Of a DNA stretch of 35,109 nucleotides, positions 1 through 8,914 are shown piece by piece. This DNA is from Micromonospora arborensis. GTDB taxonomy: Bacteria; Actinomycetota; Actinomycetes; Mycobacteriales; Micromonosporaceae. The notes below the pieces were generated by a model. That model searched no databases and was not told the origin of the DNA. It saw only the letters and a list, made by a program, of their open reading frames with translations. Where the stretch lies: assembly GCF_003205615.1 (NCBI RefSeq), contig NZ_PYBV01000001.1, positions 79,077-114,185 of the forward strand. The letters run 5' to 3'. The position numbers and the translations under genes were made by a program. Within the stretch, counting starts at the first letter, position 1, and each line of letters begins with the position of its first letter.

Positions 1-2
1 AC

Positions 3-377
3 GAGTACGGCTCGGACAAGAGCTGGGAGTCCAAGGGCCACGACTCCGACGAGTACGGCTCCGAGGGCCGCGACTCGAAGGACGAGGACAAGTACGGCTC
101 GGACGAGGACCGCTGGGAGAAGGAGCGGGAGTTCGTCTACTACGGCGAGGCCAAGGTCGACAAGGACGCCAAGCCGGGTCGCTACGAGCTCAAGGGCTCG
201 TGCGGCGAGGGCGAGCTCGTCGTGCTGCCGCACGGCGGTGTCGACGGTGGTGACGGTGGCACCAGCACCGGCACCGACCGTGGCCTTGCCACCGGCGGGG
301 CGGGCCTGCTCGGCGCTGCCGCGCTGGGCGGGATCGTGCTGATGCGTCGTCGGCGGACCGATGGTTCGCTCGTCTGA
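3..377 (+). CDS. C-terminal part of a secreted, membrane-anchored acidic protein (partial, 5' end outside window)
   Basis: The frame enters from the left edge and ends at TGA 375-377. The visible 124 residues start with a charged, low-complexity stretch rich in Asp, Glu, Lys, Ser and Gly with a recurring (E/K)YGS(D/E) motif. A short globular-looking part follows (EFVYYGEAKVDKDAKPG, then ELKGSCGEG), then a Gly/Thr linker. The end has the layout of a cell-wall sorting signal: GLATGGAG, about 15 hydrophobic residues and an RRRR tail. There is no canonical LPXTG; LATGG resembles the LAxTG type but lacks one residue. The sortase gene overlaps its last 17 bases in another frame. Inference: it is a surface protein exported by Sec and either anchored by that sortase or held as a simple C-terminal membrane protein. 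The function of the ectodomain is unknown. Confidence 0.75.
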   Translation, partial: EYGSDKSWESKGHDSDEYGSEGRDSKDEDKYGSDEDRWEKEREFVYYGEAKVDKDAKPGRYELKGSCGEGELVVLPHGGVDGGDGGTSTGTDRGLATGGAGLLGAAALGGIVLMRRRRTDGSLV

Positions 378-1083
378 CGTGACGACGACACGGGCCGGCG
401 GCCGTCACGGGAAACCGTGGCGTGCCGCCGGCGCGGCCGTCGTCGTCACCATGGCCATGATCGGTGCCGGCATGATCGGCGCCGGCCTGAAGACCACGCC
501 CCCTCCCCGCCCGCCGCAGCCGCTGGCCCAGGCCGGTCCCGAGGTCACCGGGCCTGCGGGCACCGCCACCGCCGTTCCGCCGCTCGACGGGCAGCCGGTC
601 GGTCAGGGAGATGCGCCGGCCGCACTGGTGCGTTCCGCACCGACCAGCATCGAGATCCCCCGGATCGGCGTCGACGCGACGATCATGTCGTTGGGCACCA
701 ATCCGGACGGCACCGTCCAGGTCCCCCCGCTGGATCAGGCCGACCAGGCCGGTTGGTACGAGCCGGGCGCGAGTCCCGGCGAAACCGGCAACGCGGTAAT
801 CGTCGGGCACGTGGACTCGGCGAAGCTCGGCCCGGCCGTCTTCTTCGACCTCGGCGCGCTCACCCCCGGCGACACCGTCACCGTGCGGCGGGCCGACGGC
901 CGGGCAGCCACCTTCAAGGTCGACTCGGTGAAGTCGTACCCGAAGACGGCCTTCCCCACCGAGTTGGTGTACGGGCCCAGCGACCGACCCAGCCTGCGGG
1001 TGGTCACCTGCGGTGGCCAGTTCGACGAGGCCGCCAAGAGCTACCAGGACAACGTGGTCGTCTTCGCCAGCCTGGTGGGGTGA
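361..1083 (+). CDS. Class F-like sortase (sortase domain transpeptidase)
   Basis: The 240-aa protein has a short N-terminal cytoplasmic part, a membrane segment at about residues 23-43, a Pro-rich linker (about 46-60) and a sortase fold from about 94 to 240. Catalytic candidates are His150 in VGHVDS and Cys217 in LRVVTCGG. The usual arginine a few residues after the cysteine is not obvious; that part reads SYQDNVVVF, and Arg213 lies before the cysteine. Sortases cut a sorting motif in surface proteins and transfer the chain to an amine acceptor, often peptidoglycan, on the outer face of the membrane. The length and single-domain form fit class F sortases of actinobacteria. The start ATG overlaps the end of the preceding surface-protein gene by 17 bp, so the two are probably cotranscribed and the neighbour is a likely substrate. 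Confidence 0.9.
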   Translation: MVRSSDVTTTRAGGRHGKPWRAAGAAVVVTMAMIGAGMIGAGLKTTPPPRPPQPLAQAGPEVTGPAGTATAVPPLDGQPVGQGDAPAALVRSAPTSIEIPRIGVDATIMSLGTNPDGTVQVPPLDQADQAGWYEPGASPGETGNAVIVGHVDSAKLGPAVFFDLGALTPGDTVTVRRADGRAATFKVDSVKSYPKTAFPTELVYGPSDRPSLRVVTCGGQFDEAAKSYQDNVVVFASLVG

Positions 1084-1103
1084 CCCGCGACGAACGAAAA
1101 CGC

Positions 1104-1137
1104 GTCCGGCCGGTCGGGGTGACCCGACCGGCCGGAC
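1104..1137. terminator. Bidirectional hairpin between convergent sortase and gdh genes
   Basis: A perfect 15-bp stem (1104-1118 with 1123-1137) closes on the 4-base loop GTGA. It lies between the convergent ends of the sortase and gdh. Read on the minus strand the stem is followed by a short T-rich run (CGTTTTCG), so it fits best as the gdh terminator, and it can also stop sortase transcripts. Confidence 0.8.
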
Positions 1138-1156
1138 CGCTTCCGGCGTACCTGAC

Positions 1157-4100
1157 TCAGGCGGCAGCCGCGGAGGTCCGCACCAGGGTGCGGATCTGGC
1201 GGAGCAGCACCGACAGGGCGGCGAGATCCGCCCGCGACTCGTCGAACTCCCCCATCGCCCGCCGGGCGCGGTGGATCGAAGTCGCGTTCGACTGCTCCCA
1301 CTGCTGCACCCGCTCGTGTGGCGGCAGGTCCTCCGGGGTGGAGTCGAGCACCTCCGCGGTGAGCGCGGCCAGCGCGGCGTACAGGTCGTAGCGCAGCGCC
1401 ATCCGAGCCAACGTCTGCCAGCGGTCCTCGCGAGGCAGCAGGGAGATCTTCGACAGCAGCGAGTCCACCCGGAACAGGTCGGACAGCACGAAGTAGACCG
1501 AGGCCACCTCGCTGACGTCCCGCCCGCTGGCGTTCGCCGTCTCCACCACGTCCATCAGACCGAAGCTGTACATCAGCCGGGTCGCGCGTTCCGCCAGCTC
1601 GCGGGGCAGCCCACGCTCGGTCATCGAGTCCATGTGCGCGGCGATGCCCTGCCGCTCGTTGCCGTAGAACAGGTCCTCCAGCCCCGGCAGCAGCCGGGTG
1701 ACGCCGTCGCGCAGCCGGGCGATCTCGGCCGGCACGTCGATCGGCGAGCGCCGGTTGGACACCAGCCACCGCACGGCCCGGTCGAGCAGCCGACGGGTGT
1801 CCAGGTAGACACTTGTCTGCAACTCCGGCGCGACCTTGTTGTCCAGCGCCTCGACCGCGTCCCACAGGTCGCGGAGGCCGAACACCTCGCTGACCACCAC
1901 GTAGGCCCGGATCACGTCTGCCGCGCTGGCCGCCGTCTCCTCGACCACCCGGAAGATGAACGAGATGCCGCCCCGGTTGATCGCCTCGTTGACCAGCACG
2001 GTGGTGACGATGTCCCGGCGCAGACGGTGCCGGCCCATCCGATCGGCGAACCGCTCACGCATCGGCGTCGGGAAGTAGTTGACCAGGACGTCGGTGGTCC
2101 ACTCCTCGTCGGCCAACCCCTCGGTGAGGATCTCCCGTTCCAGGACGATCTTCACGTACGCGAGCAGCACCGCGAACTCCGGCGCGGTCAGTCCGGACTC
2201 GCTGCGGACCGCCAGCTCCTCGTCCGGCGGCAGCGCCTCCAGGGCCCGGTCCAGCGCACCTGAGCGCTCCAACTCGTTGATCATCCGGCGGTGCACCGGG
2301 AGCAGCGAGGCGGCCTGGGCCTGGGCGTTGTTGATCGCCCGAGCCTGGTCGTAGTTGTCCCGCAGCACCAACTCGGCGACCTCGTCGGTCATCCCGGCCA
2401 GCAGCTCGTCCCGGTCGGCCGTGGTCAACTCCCCGTCGGCCACCGCGGTGTTCAGCAGGATCTTGATGTTCACCTCGTGGTCGGAGGTGTCCACCCCGGC
2501 CGCGTTGTCGATGAAGTCGGAGAAGATCCGACCGCCGGTCAACGCGTACTCGATCCGGCCGAGCTGGGTCCAGCCCAGGTTGCCGCCCTCGCCCGCCACC
2601 CGGCACCGCAGGTTGCGTCCGTCCACCCGGATCGCGTCGTTGGACTTGTCGCCCACCTCGGCGTTGGTCTGCGTGGACGCCTTGACGTAGGTGCCGATGC
2701 CGCCGTTCCAGAACAGGTCCACCGGGGCGGTGACGATCGCCTTCATCAGCTCCTGCGGCGACAGGTGCGCGACGTCGTCGTCCAGGCCGATCGCCGCCCG
2801 GACCTGCGGCGTGATCGGGATGGACTTCGCGGTACGCGGGAAGATGCCACCGCCGGCCGAGATCAGCTCCGGGTTGTAGTCCTCCCAGGAGGACCGGGGC
2901 AGGTCGAACAGCCGCCGACGCTCCGCGTACGAGGTGGCCGCGTCCGGCTCCGGGTCGAGGAAGATGTGCCGGTGGTCGAAGGCGGCCACCAGCCGGATGT
3001 GCTCGGACAGCAGCATCCCGTTGCCGAACACGTCGCCGGACATGTCGCCGACGCCGACCACCGTGAAGTCCTGGGTCTGGGTGTCCAGACCCAACTCCCG
3101 GAAGTGCCGCTTGACCGACTCCCAGGCGCCCCGCGCGGTGATGCCCATCTTCTTGTGGTCGTAGCCGGCGGAACCGCCGGAGGCGAACGCGTCGCCCAGC
3201 CAGAAGTTGTGCGCCGTGGAGATCTCGTTGGCGATGTCGGAGAACGTCGCGGTGCCCTTGTCGGCCGCCACCACCAGGTACGGGTCGTCGCCGTCGTGCC
3301 GGACCACGTCCACGGGCGGCACGATCTGCCCACTGACGATGTTGTCGGTGACGTCCAGCATCGCGCCGACGAACTCCTGGTAGCAGGCGACCGCCTCGTC
3401 CCGGTCGCCCGGCTTCTGCTTCAGCACGAAGCCACCCTTGGCACCCACCGGCACGATCACGGTGTTCTTCACCATCTGCGCCTTGACCAGGCCGAGCACC
3501 TCGGTACGGAAGTCCTCCCGACGGTCGGACCAGCGCAACCCGCCCCGGGCCACCGGCCCGAACCGCAGGTGCACACCCTCGAAACGGGGCGAGTAGACGA
3601 AGATCTCGAACTTCGGCCGGGGCGCCGGCAGGTCCGGAATCGCCTGCGGGTCGAGCTTGAACGCCACGTACGCCTTCGGCCGCCCGTCGGAGCGCTTCTG
3701 GTAGAAGCTGGTCCGCAGGGTCGCCTCGATCAGCGTCAGGTACGAGCGCAGGATGCGGTCCTGGTCGAGGCTGGCCACGTCGTCCAGCGCACCCCGGATC
3801 GTCTCCACCAGCTCACCGCTGCGCTGCTGCCGCTGCTCGGTGCTGAGCTCGCCCGGCGCGAACCGGGTCTCGAACAGCTCCACCAGCAACGCCGCGAGCT
3901 TCGGGTACGCGATGAAGGTCTGCTCCATGTAGTCCTGCGAGAAGACCGTGCCGGCCTGCCGCAGGTACTTCGCGTACGCCCGCAGCACCACCACCTGCCG
4001 CCAGGTCAACCCGCCGCGCAGCACCAGCTCGTTGAACCGGTCCACCTCGGCCTCGCCGCGCCAGGCCGCCGCGAAGGCGTTCTCCACGTGCGGGCGCACC

Positions 4101-6241
4101 TCGGCCAACTCGTGGTGGCCCTCGGGCAGCATGAGGCCGAAGTCGTACAGGTAGACCCGACCGTCGATCCGGTCCACCTCGTACGGGTGCTCGTCGACCA
4201 CCCGGACGCCGAGCGAGTGCAGCACCGGCAGCACGGCGGAGAGCATCATCGGTTCGCCGTACCGGTAGACCTTGAACCGGACGTCCATCGCCTCGGCCAG
4301 GTCAGCACCGGGCACCCGGGTGCCCGGCCGGGGTGCGAGCTGCTTGCGGAACAGGTGCATCTCCAGCTGGCCGGGCTCCTCCAGCAGCTCCAGCTTCGCC
4401 AGGTCCTTCATCGCCTCGTACGGCGTGTGCCCGTCCTTGTAGCCCTCCGGGAACGCGTCGGCGTACCGGGTGAACAGGTGCTTGGCCTGCTCGTCGCCGA
4501 GCTTGCGCTCCAGCACCAGCCGGTAGTCGTCGTCCCACAGTCGCGTCGCGTCGGCCAATTCCTCGGCCAACAGGTCGGCGTCGATCTCGCCGGGCGGCCG
4601 GGTCGGGTCGGTGCGGACGATGAAGTGCACCCGCGCCAGCATCGACTCGGTCACGCGGGTGGTGTAGTCCACCCCGACACCGTTCAGCTCACGCAGCAGG
4701 ATGTCCTGCATTCGGAGCCGGTTCTGAGTGGTGAACCGGTCCCGGGGGAGGTAGATCAGGCAGGAGATGAACCGGCCGTACGCGTCCCGGCGCAGGAAGA
4801 CCCGCAGTTGCCGGCGGCCGGCCATCCGCAGCACGCCGATCACCGCGTGGTAGAGGTCGTCGGTCTTGATCTGGAACAGTTCGTCGCGCGGGTAGGTCTC
4901 CAGGATCTGGATCAGATCCTTGCCGGAGTGGCTGCGCCGGCTGAGGCCGGAGCGGTCCAGCACCTCGGCCACCTTGCGGCGCACCACCGGCAACTCGCGA
5001 ACACTGGTCCGGTAGGCGGCCGTGGAGAACAGGCCCAGGAAGCGCCGCTCGCCGATCACCTCGCCGAGCTCGTTGAAGATCTTGAACCCGATGTAGTCCA
5101 GGTACGCCGAGCGGTGCACGGTGGCACGCGAGTTGGCCTTGGTGATGATGAGCAGGCGCTTCTCCAGCACCTTCTCGTGCGCCTCGGGGGTCATCGACGC
5201 CAACGGCCGGGCGTCCGGCGCATCAGACCGAAGAATGCCCAGACCGGTGCCGAGCACCGCCTCCAACGCCTTGCCGCCGACCGCCCCGGTGGCGTCGTCA
5301 CCCGGAGCGTCCACCAACCGGTACTCGCGGTAGCCGAGGAAGGTGAAGTGGTCGTGGGCGAGCCACCGCAGCAGCTCCACCGAGTCGGTGATGTCCTTTT
5401 CCGGCACCGGTGGGCGATTGTCGGAGGTGCGGGCCGAGGCCAGCTCGTCGGCGAGGGCGAGGGAACGCTGACGCATCTTCGGCCAGTCCTCCACCGCCTC
5501 CCGCACATCGGTGAGCACCCGCTGCAACTCACGCCGCAGGCGGTCCCGCTCGGCCGCGTCCCGGACCGGATCGATCTCGATCCGCATCCAGCTCTCGATG
5601 ATGTCGCCGGCGATCGCGTCGTCCGGCTCCACGTCCGCGGAGACCTCGGTGAGCCGGCCCAACGGCTCACGCCGCACCACCACCAGCGGGTGCACCAGCA
5701 GGTGCACATCCAGGTGGTACGAGTTGAGCAGCGCGGTCACCGAGTCGACCAGGAACGGCATGTCGTCGGTGACGATTTCGACGACCGTGTGGTGCTGGTC
5801 GGCGTGCGGCTCGTGGATCCGCAGCTTCAATTCGCCAGGCACCCGCTGCTGGGCGAGATCCCGGTGCGCCCGGGCCGCGTCGAGCATCTCCTCTGCCGTG
5901 AAGCCGACCAGCTCCTCGTCCGGGGCGAACCGCCAGAAACGGCCGACAAGTGTCGCCGCGTCGTGGTCGTCCCCGGCGAGCGCGACAGCCTGGGCCACCA
6001 GGCGCTCCGCGTTGGGAACGGGTTCGTCGAGCTCGGCGTCCTCCACGTCGTCGGCCAACGCCTCGGTGGGCAGACCCAGATCGTAGATTGTGTCGATACT
6101 CGACCCGGTCAGCCCGGTGACTCCCGTGTCGAGTCGGCCGTAGCCGTCCCCGTCGGTCGCCGAATCGAAGCTGTCGTCGTCCCGGCCGGAGTCATCCTGC
6201 CGGAGGTCGGGTTCCGGTTTGATCGCCGGACGCCGGTCCAT
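1157..6241 (-). CDS. gdh: NAD-specific glutamate dehydrogenase, large (about 180 kDa) type
   Basis: The protein is 1,694 aa, the size of the GDH-180 class first known from Streptomyces clavuligerus. It oxidises glutamate to 2-oxoglutarate and ammonia with NAD+ in the cytoplasm. The first ~750 residues form the regulatory part of the family with ACT-like segments. The catalytic core is recognisable around residues 880-1000 by GLRWSDRREDFRTEVLGLV and PVGAKGGF, whose Lys is the expected catalytic residue. A Rossmann NAD site follows near residue 1060 (VVGVGDMSGDVFGNG). I chose ATG 6241 because AGGGGAG lies about eight bases upstream of it; a GTG at 6250 sits directly against that site. The gene stands alone on the minus strand, divergent from the penicillin-binding protein gene. 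No frameshift or missing core motif was seen. Confidence 0.95.
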   Translation of the reverse strand: MDRRPAIKPEPDLRQDDSGRDDDSFDSATDGDGYGRLDTGVTGLTGSSIDTIYDLGLPTEALADDVEDAELDEPVPNAERLVAQAVALAGDDHDAATLVGRFWRFAPDEELVGFTAEEMLDAARAHRDLAQQRVPGELKLRIHEPHADQHHTVVEIVTDDMPFLVDSVTALLNSYHLDVHLLVHPLVVVRREPLGRLTEVSADVEPDDAIAGDIIESWMRIEIDPVRDAAERDRLRRELQRVLTDVREAVEDWPKMRQRSLALADELASARTSDNRPPVPEKDITDSVELLRWLAHDHFTFLGYREYRLVDAPGDDATGAVGGKALEAVLGTGLGILRSDAPDARPLASMTPEAHEKVLEKRLLIITKANSRATVHRSAYLDYIGFKIFNELGEVIGERRFLGLFSTAAYRTSVRELPVVRRKVAEVLDRSGLSRRSHSGKDLIQILETYPRDELFQIKTDDLYHAVIGVLRMAGRRQLRVFLRRDAYGRFISCLIYLPRDRFTTQNRLRMQDILLRELNGVGVDYTTRVTESMLARVHFIVRTDPTRPPGEIDADLLAEELADATRLWDDDYRLVLERKLGDEQAKHLFTRYADAFPEGYKDGHTPYEAMKDLAKLELLEEPGQLEMHLFRKQLAPRPGTRVPGADLAEAMDVRFKVYRYGEPMMLSAVLPVLHSLGVRVVDEHPYEVDRIDGRVYLYDFGLMLPEGHHELAEVRPHVENAFAAAWRGEAEVDRFNELVLRGGLTWRQVVVLRAYAKYLRQAGTVFSQDYMEQTFIAYPKLAALLVELFETRFAPGELSTEQRQQRSGELVETIRGALDDVASLDQDRILRSYLTLIEATLRTSFYQKRSDGRPKAYVAFKLDPQAIPDLPAPRPKFEIFVYSPRFEGVHLRFGPVARGGLRWSDRREDFRTEVLGLVKAQMVKNTVIVPVGAKGGFVLKQKPGDRDEAVACYQEFVGAMLDVTDNIVSGQIVPPVDVVRHDGDDPYLVVAADKGTATFSDIANEISTAHNFWLGDAFASGGSAGYDHKKMGITARGAWESVKRHFRELGLDTQTQDFTVVGVGDMSGDVFGNGMLLSEHIRLVAAFDHRHIFLDPEPDAATSYAERRRLFDLPRSSWEDYNPELISAGGGIFPRTAKSIPITPQVRAAIGLDDDVAHLSPQELMKAIVTAPVDLFWNGGIGTYVKASTQTNAEVGDKSNDAIRVDGRNLRCRVAGEGGNLGWTQLGRIEYALTGGRIFSDFIDNAAGVDTSDHEVNIKILLNTAVADGELTTADRDELLAGMTDEVAELVLRDNYDQARAINNAQAQAASLLPVHRRMINELERSGALDRALEALPPDEELAVRSESGLTAPEFAVLLAYVKIVLEREILTEGLADEEWTTDVLVNYFPTPMRERFADRMGRHRLRRDIVTTVLVNEAINRGGISFIFRVVEETAASAADVIRAYVVVSEVFGLRDLWDAVEALDNKVAPELQTSVYLDTRRLLDRAVRWLVSNRRSPIDVPAEIARLRDGVTRLLPGLEDLFYGNERQGIAAHMDSMTERGLPRELAERATRLMYSFGLMDVVETANASGRDVSEVASVYFVLSDLFRVDSLLSKISLLPREDRWQTLARMALRYDLYAALAALTAEVLDSTPEDLPPHERVQQWEQSNATSIHRARRAMGEFDESRADLAALSVLLRQIRTLVRTSAAAA

Positions 6242-6529
6242 CGGTGCCACTCCCCTCGACCCACCGCGTTGTGGGTCACTCTGCCGCTCAGCCTAGGCCC
6301 TGCCGTTCTGCGCCTGCGTCGGCGGACCACTGACCAAACGTCCGGATCGGGACTTTGTCCTTTCACCCGTTGTGGGTACGAGGTTGGCCGGCTGCGGGAT
6401 ACCCCGCCACGCGATGTTCATCACACTGGCCCGGCCCGTCTTTAGGCGCGCCCGCTCCCTGGGGGACGTTGAGGACGGCGTTGGCGTACTACCGTGCGAG
6501 AGCGCTCCGAGATCGGAAGGACCAGCTGC

Positions 6530-8494
6530 ATGCCTTTGTCGTACCCCCGGCCCCACCGGCCGAACCCCGTCCGCCGTGTGGCCGCCGCCTTCACCGCGGC
6601 ACTGCTCACGGCCGGCGTTCTGGCTGGTTGCTCGGGTGACGACGGGCCGCAGCGCACCGTCGACGCCTTCCTCGCCGGTTGGCGCAGCGGCGATCTCCAG
6701 GCGGTCGGCCTGATCGACCCGACCGGCGCCAAGCTGCCGTCGGCCGACGTGTCCCGCGAGATCAAGGAACTCTCCGGTGAGCTGGCGGCCACCCCGCCCA
6801 CGCTGACGAGTCGCGGCGAGCCGAAGATCACCGCGGACATCGCGACCGCGCCCATCCGGGTCGAGTGGAAACTGCCCGGTGAGACCCGCTGGGCGTACGA
6901 CCGGGAGGTGCGGCTCGCCCAGGGCGACGACGACCAGTGGCAGGTGATCTGGGAGCCCCGGGTGATGCACGAGCAGCTCACCAAGGGTGACCGGATGGCG
7001 CTGCGCCGCGACGCCGGCACCCGGGCCGGGGTGCTGGACGCCGCCGGCCAGCCGCTCGTGACCCCCCGCCCGGTGGTCCGGGTGGGTGTGCAGCCAAACG
7101 GGGTCGCTGACGTGAAGAAGCTGGTCAAGGACCTCGACGCGGCGTTCAAGGCGATCCGCCCGGCGCTGGTCCCCGCCGTCGACCTGGCCGACCTGCCCGC
7201 GCGGATCGCCGAGGCCGAGCCGGGCGCCTTCGTCGAGGTGGTGTCGCTCCGCGAGGAGGCGTACCTGCAGATCAAGTCCCGGATCTACGACCTGCCCGGC
7301 ACCAAGTTCAGCTCCGACAAGATCGACCTGGCGCCGACCCGCGAGTTCGCCCGGGCGTTGCTCGGCACGGTCGACCCGGCGCAGGCCGACGACATCGCCG
7401 CGCACCCCGACCGGTACGTCGCCGGCGACCTGGTCGGGCACGGCGGGCTGCAGGGCCGCTACGACGAGCGCCTACGTGGTGGCACCGGGCTCACCGTGGT
7501 GGTCGAGCGTCCCGCCGAGGGCGGCAAGCTGGAGCCCACCGGCACCGACCTGTTCCGCCGGGAGGCGCAGCCCGGGCAGGCGTTGAAGACCACGTTGGAT
7601 GTCGCAGTGCAGAACGCCGCCGACGGGGCCCTACGTGCCGAGCCACGCCGAGCCTCGCTGGTCGCGGTGCGGATCAGCGACAGCACGGTGCTCGCCGCGG
7701 CGAACGGCCCCGGGCCGGCCGGGGAGAATCTGGCCTTCACCGCCCAGGTGCCGCCGGGCTCCACGTTCAAGATGGTCAGCACCCTGGGCCTACTGGACCG
7801 GGGGGCGGTCACCCTGGACGGGCCGGTGGCGTGCCCGAAGACCTTCACCGTCGACGGCCGATCCTTCAAGAACTCGGACAACTTCGAGCTCGGCTCGGTG
7901 CCGTTCCGCACCGACTTCGCCAAATCCTGCAACACCGCGTTCGCCTCGCTGGCACCCAAGCTGGGCGGTGACGGGCTGGCCGCCGCCGGTCGCGCACTGG
8001 GGCTGGAAGGTCAATGGGACCTCGGCATCGACGCCTTCACCGGCAAGGTGTCGGCGAACGGCAGCCCGGCCGAGCAGGCCGCCGCCTCGTTCGGGCAGGG
8101 CACCACGCTGGTCAGCCCCCTCGCCATGGCCGGTGCCACCGCAGCCGTCGCCCGAGGCCGGTTCGAGCAGCCGAAGCTCCTGACCGACCCGGCGCCGGCC
8201 AAGCCGGCCCCGGCGGGCGAACAGCTCAAGCCAGAATCGGTCGCGGCGCTGCGCGCCATGATGCGCGAGGTGGTCACCAGCGGCACCGGCAGCACCCTCA
8301 AGGATGTGCCAGGCGAGGTGTACGGCAAGACCGGCACCGCCGAGTACGACGACAACCCGGCCCACACCCACGCCTGGTTCGTCGGCTGGCGGGGCGATGT
8401 GGCGTTCGCCGTGTTCGTGGAGAAGGGCGGCGCCAGCACGGCGTCAGCCGTCCCGATCGCCGAGCGCTTCCTCCGGGCCCTCCCCACCACCTGA
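6530..8494 (+). CDS. Class B penicillin-binding protein, lipoprotein type, with MecA_N (NTF2-like) domain
   Basis: This 654-aa D,D-transpeptidase cross-links peptidoglycan outside the membrane. The N terminus is a lipoprotein signal: a basic start, a hydrophobic run and the lipobox VLAGC with Cys34, so a lipid anchor is likely. An NTF2-like MecA_N domain follows (about 40-150), then a dimerisation-type linker domain and the transpeptidase domain (about 360-650). All three active-site motifs are present: STFK with Ser411, SCN at 466-468 and KTG at 600-602. The start is ATG 6530, because GGAAGGA sits eight bases upstream; an in-frame GTG at 6494 has no such site. The domain order resembles penicillin-binding proteins of the PBP2a/PBP3 type, but no resistance role can be read from sequence. 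The gene is monocistronic and ends at a strong hairpin. Confidence 0.92.
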   Translation: MPLSYPRPHRPNPVRRVAAAFTAALLTAGVLAGCSGDDGPQRTVDAFLAGWRSGDLQAVGLIDPTGAKLPSADVSREIKELSGELAATPPTLTSRGEPKITADIATAPIRVEWKLPGETRWAYDREVRLAQGDDDQWQVIWEPRVMHEQLTKGDRMALRRDAGTRAGVLDAAGQPLVTPRPVVRVGVQPNGVADVKKLVKDLDAAFKAIRPALVPAVDLADLPARIAEAEPGAFVEVVSLREEAYLQIKSRIYDLPGTKFSSDKIDLAPTREFARALLGTVDPAQADDIAAHPDRYVAGDLVGHGGLQGRYDERLRGGTGLTVVVERPAEGGKLEPTGTDLFRREAQPGQALKTTLDVAVQNAADGALRAEPRRASLVAVRISDSTVLAAANGPGPAGENLAFTAQVPPGSTFKMVSTLGLLDRGAVTLDGPVACPKTFTVDGRSFKNSDNFELGSVPFRTDFAKSCNTAFASLAPKLGGDGLAAAGRALGLEGQWDLGIDAFTGKVSANGSPAEQAAASFGQGTTLVSPLAMAGATAAVARGRFEQPKLLTDPAPAKPAPAGEQLKPESVAALRAMMREVVTSGTGSTLKDVPGEVYGKTGTAEYDDNPAHTHAWFVGWRGDVAFAVFVEKGGASTASAVPIAERFLRALPTT

Positions 8495-8532
8495 CCGACC
8501 CGACACACAAACGCCGAAGAACGCAGAACCCT

Positions 8533-8572
8533 GCCGGTGCCAGAGACAGCCCGTGCGGCTGTCAGCACCGGC
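8533..8572 (+). terminator. Two-part hairpin after the penicillin-binding protein gene
   Basis: An outer 8-bp stem (GCCGGTGC with GCACCGGC) and an inner 7-bp stem (GACAGCC with GGCTGTC) stack across a small internal loop and close on CGTGC. It starts 38 bases after the stop codon. There is no U-tract, as is common for actinobacterial terminators. Confidence 0.6.
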
Positions 8573-8623
8573 CCAAGCCGGTGCCAGCAACCGCCCGGCG
8601 GGGTGTCAGCGACGGCAGCGCGG

Positions 8624-8700
8624 TGATCGACACCAGATCGCGGAAGTGGCGGCATCCACGCCGCCAGACACCCCCCACATCGCCGACACGGTGTCGATCA
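8624..8700. repeat. Palindromic dispersed repeat, copy 1
   Basis: This 77-bp element has perfect 11-bp ends TGATCGACACC and GGTGTCGATCA. Inside it an arm pair TGGCGG / CCGCCA flanks an 8-base spacer. Two further copies lie at 8760-8835 and 18383-18458. All three are intergenic, which fits a REP/MITE-like element. Confidence 0.75.
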
Positions 8701-8759
8701 AGCGGGATACGGCGGCGGCACGGGACGCAGCGGCACCGGTATCAACGACAGCCGAACGG

Positions 8760-8835
8760 TGATCAACACCAGATCACCGACATGGCGGCATCCACGCCGC
8801 CAGACACCCCCACATCGCCGACACGGTGACGATCA
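8760..8835. repeat. Palindromic dispersed repeat, copy 2
   Basis: This 76-bp element is nearly identical to copy 1 through its core (TGGCGGCATCCACGCCGCCA). Its ends have drifted to TGATCAACACC and GGTGACGATCA. The flanking AGCGGGA and GGCGGCG are shared with copy 1, so the pair probably arose by local duplication of a unit larger than the palindrome. Confidence 0.75.
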
Positions 8836-8848
8836 AGCGGGACACGCG

Positions 8849-8900
8849 GCGGCGTGCGCCATGAGGCGGCGCGAAGCGGCGTGCGCCATGAGGCGGCGCG
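8849..8900. repeat. Tandem duplication, 25-bp repeat with 27-bp period
   Basis: The 25-bp unit at 8849-8873 recurs exactly at 8876-8900, separated by AA. It contains GCGCCATGAGGCGGCGC. It lies immediately downstream of the stop codon of the arginase-family gene on the minus strand. Confidence 0.8.
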
Positions 8901-8914
8901 CGTCGCGAGGCGGC

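Larger units (their letters stand above)
8495..8914. other. 420-bp non-coding block of hairpins and repeats
   Basis: No credible gene is present here. The block holds the hairpin after the penicillin-binding protein gene (8533-8572), two copies of a 76-77 bp palindromic repeat (8624-8700 and 8760-8835) whose right flanks are also similar, and a 27-bp-period tandem duplication (8849-8900) abutting the end of the arginase-family gene. Open frames across it are low-complexity products of the repeats. Confidence 0.7.

Noticed and set aside
361..1083. Class E sortase assignment
   Set aside because: The TCGG...YQDNVVVFA ending and short N terminus look closer to class F; class E proteins usually show a clear arginine after the cysteine.
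2291..6445. A 1,384-codon open frame on the plus strand opposite gdh
   Set aside because: Antisense shadow of a GC-rich gene: composition is dominated by Arg, Gln, His, Val and Leu, no motif is recognisable, and gdh on the other strand has full family motifs.
6494..6529. Upstream GTG start for the penicillin-binding protein
   Set aside because: No ribosome site at 6494, and it would place 12 charged residues before a clean lipoprotein signal; GGAAGGA is correctly spaced from ATG 6530.
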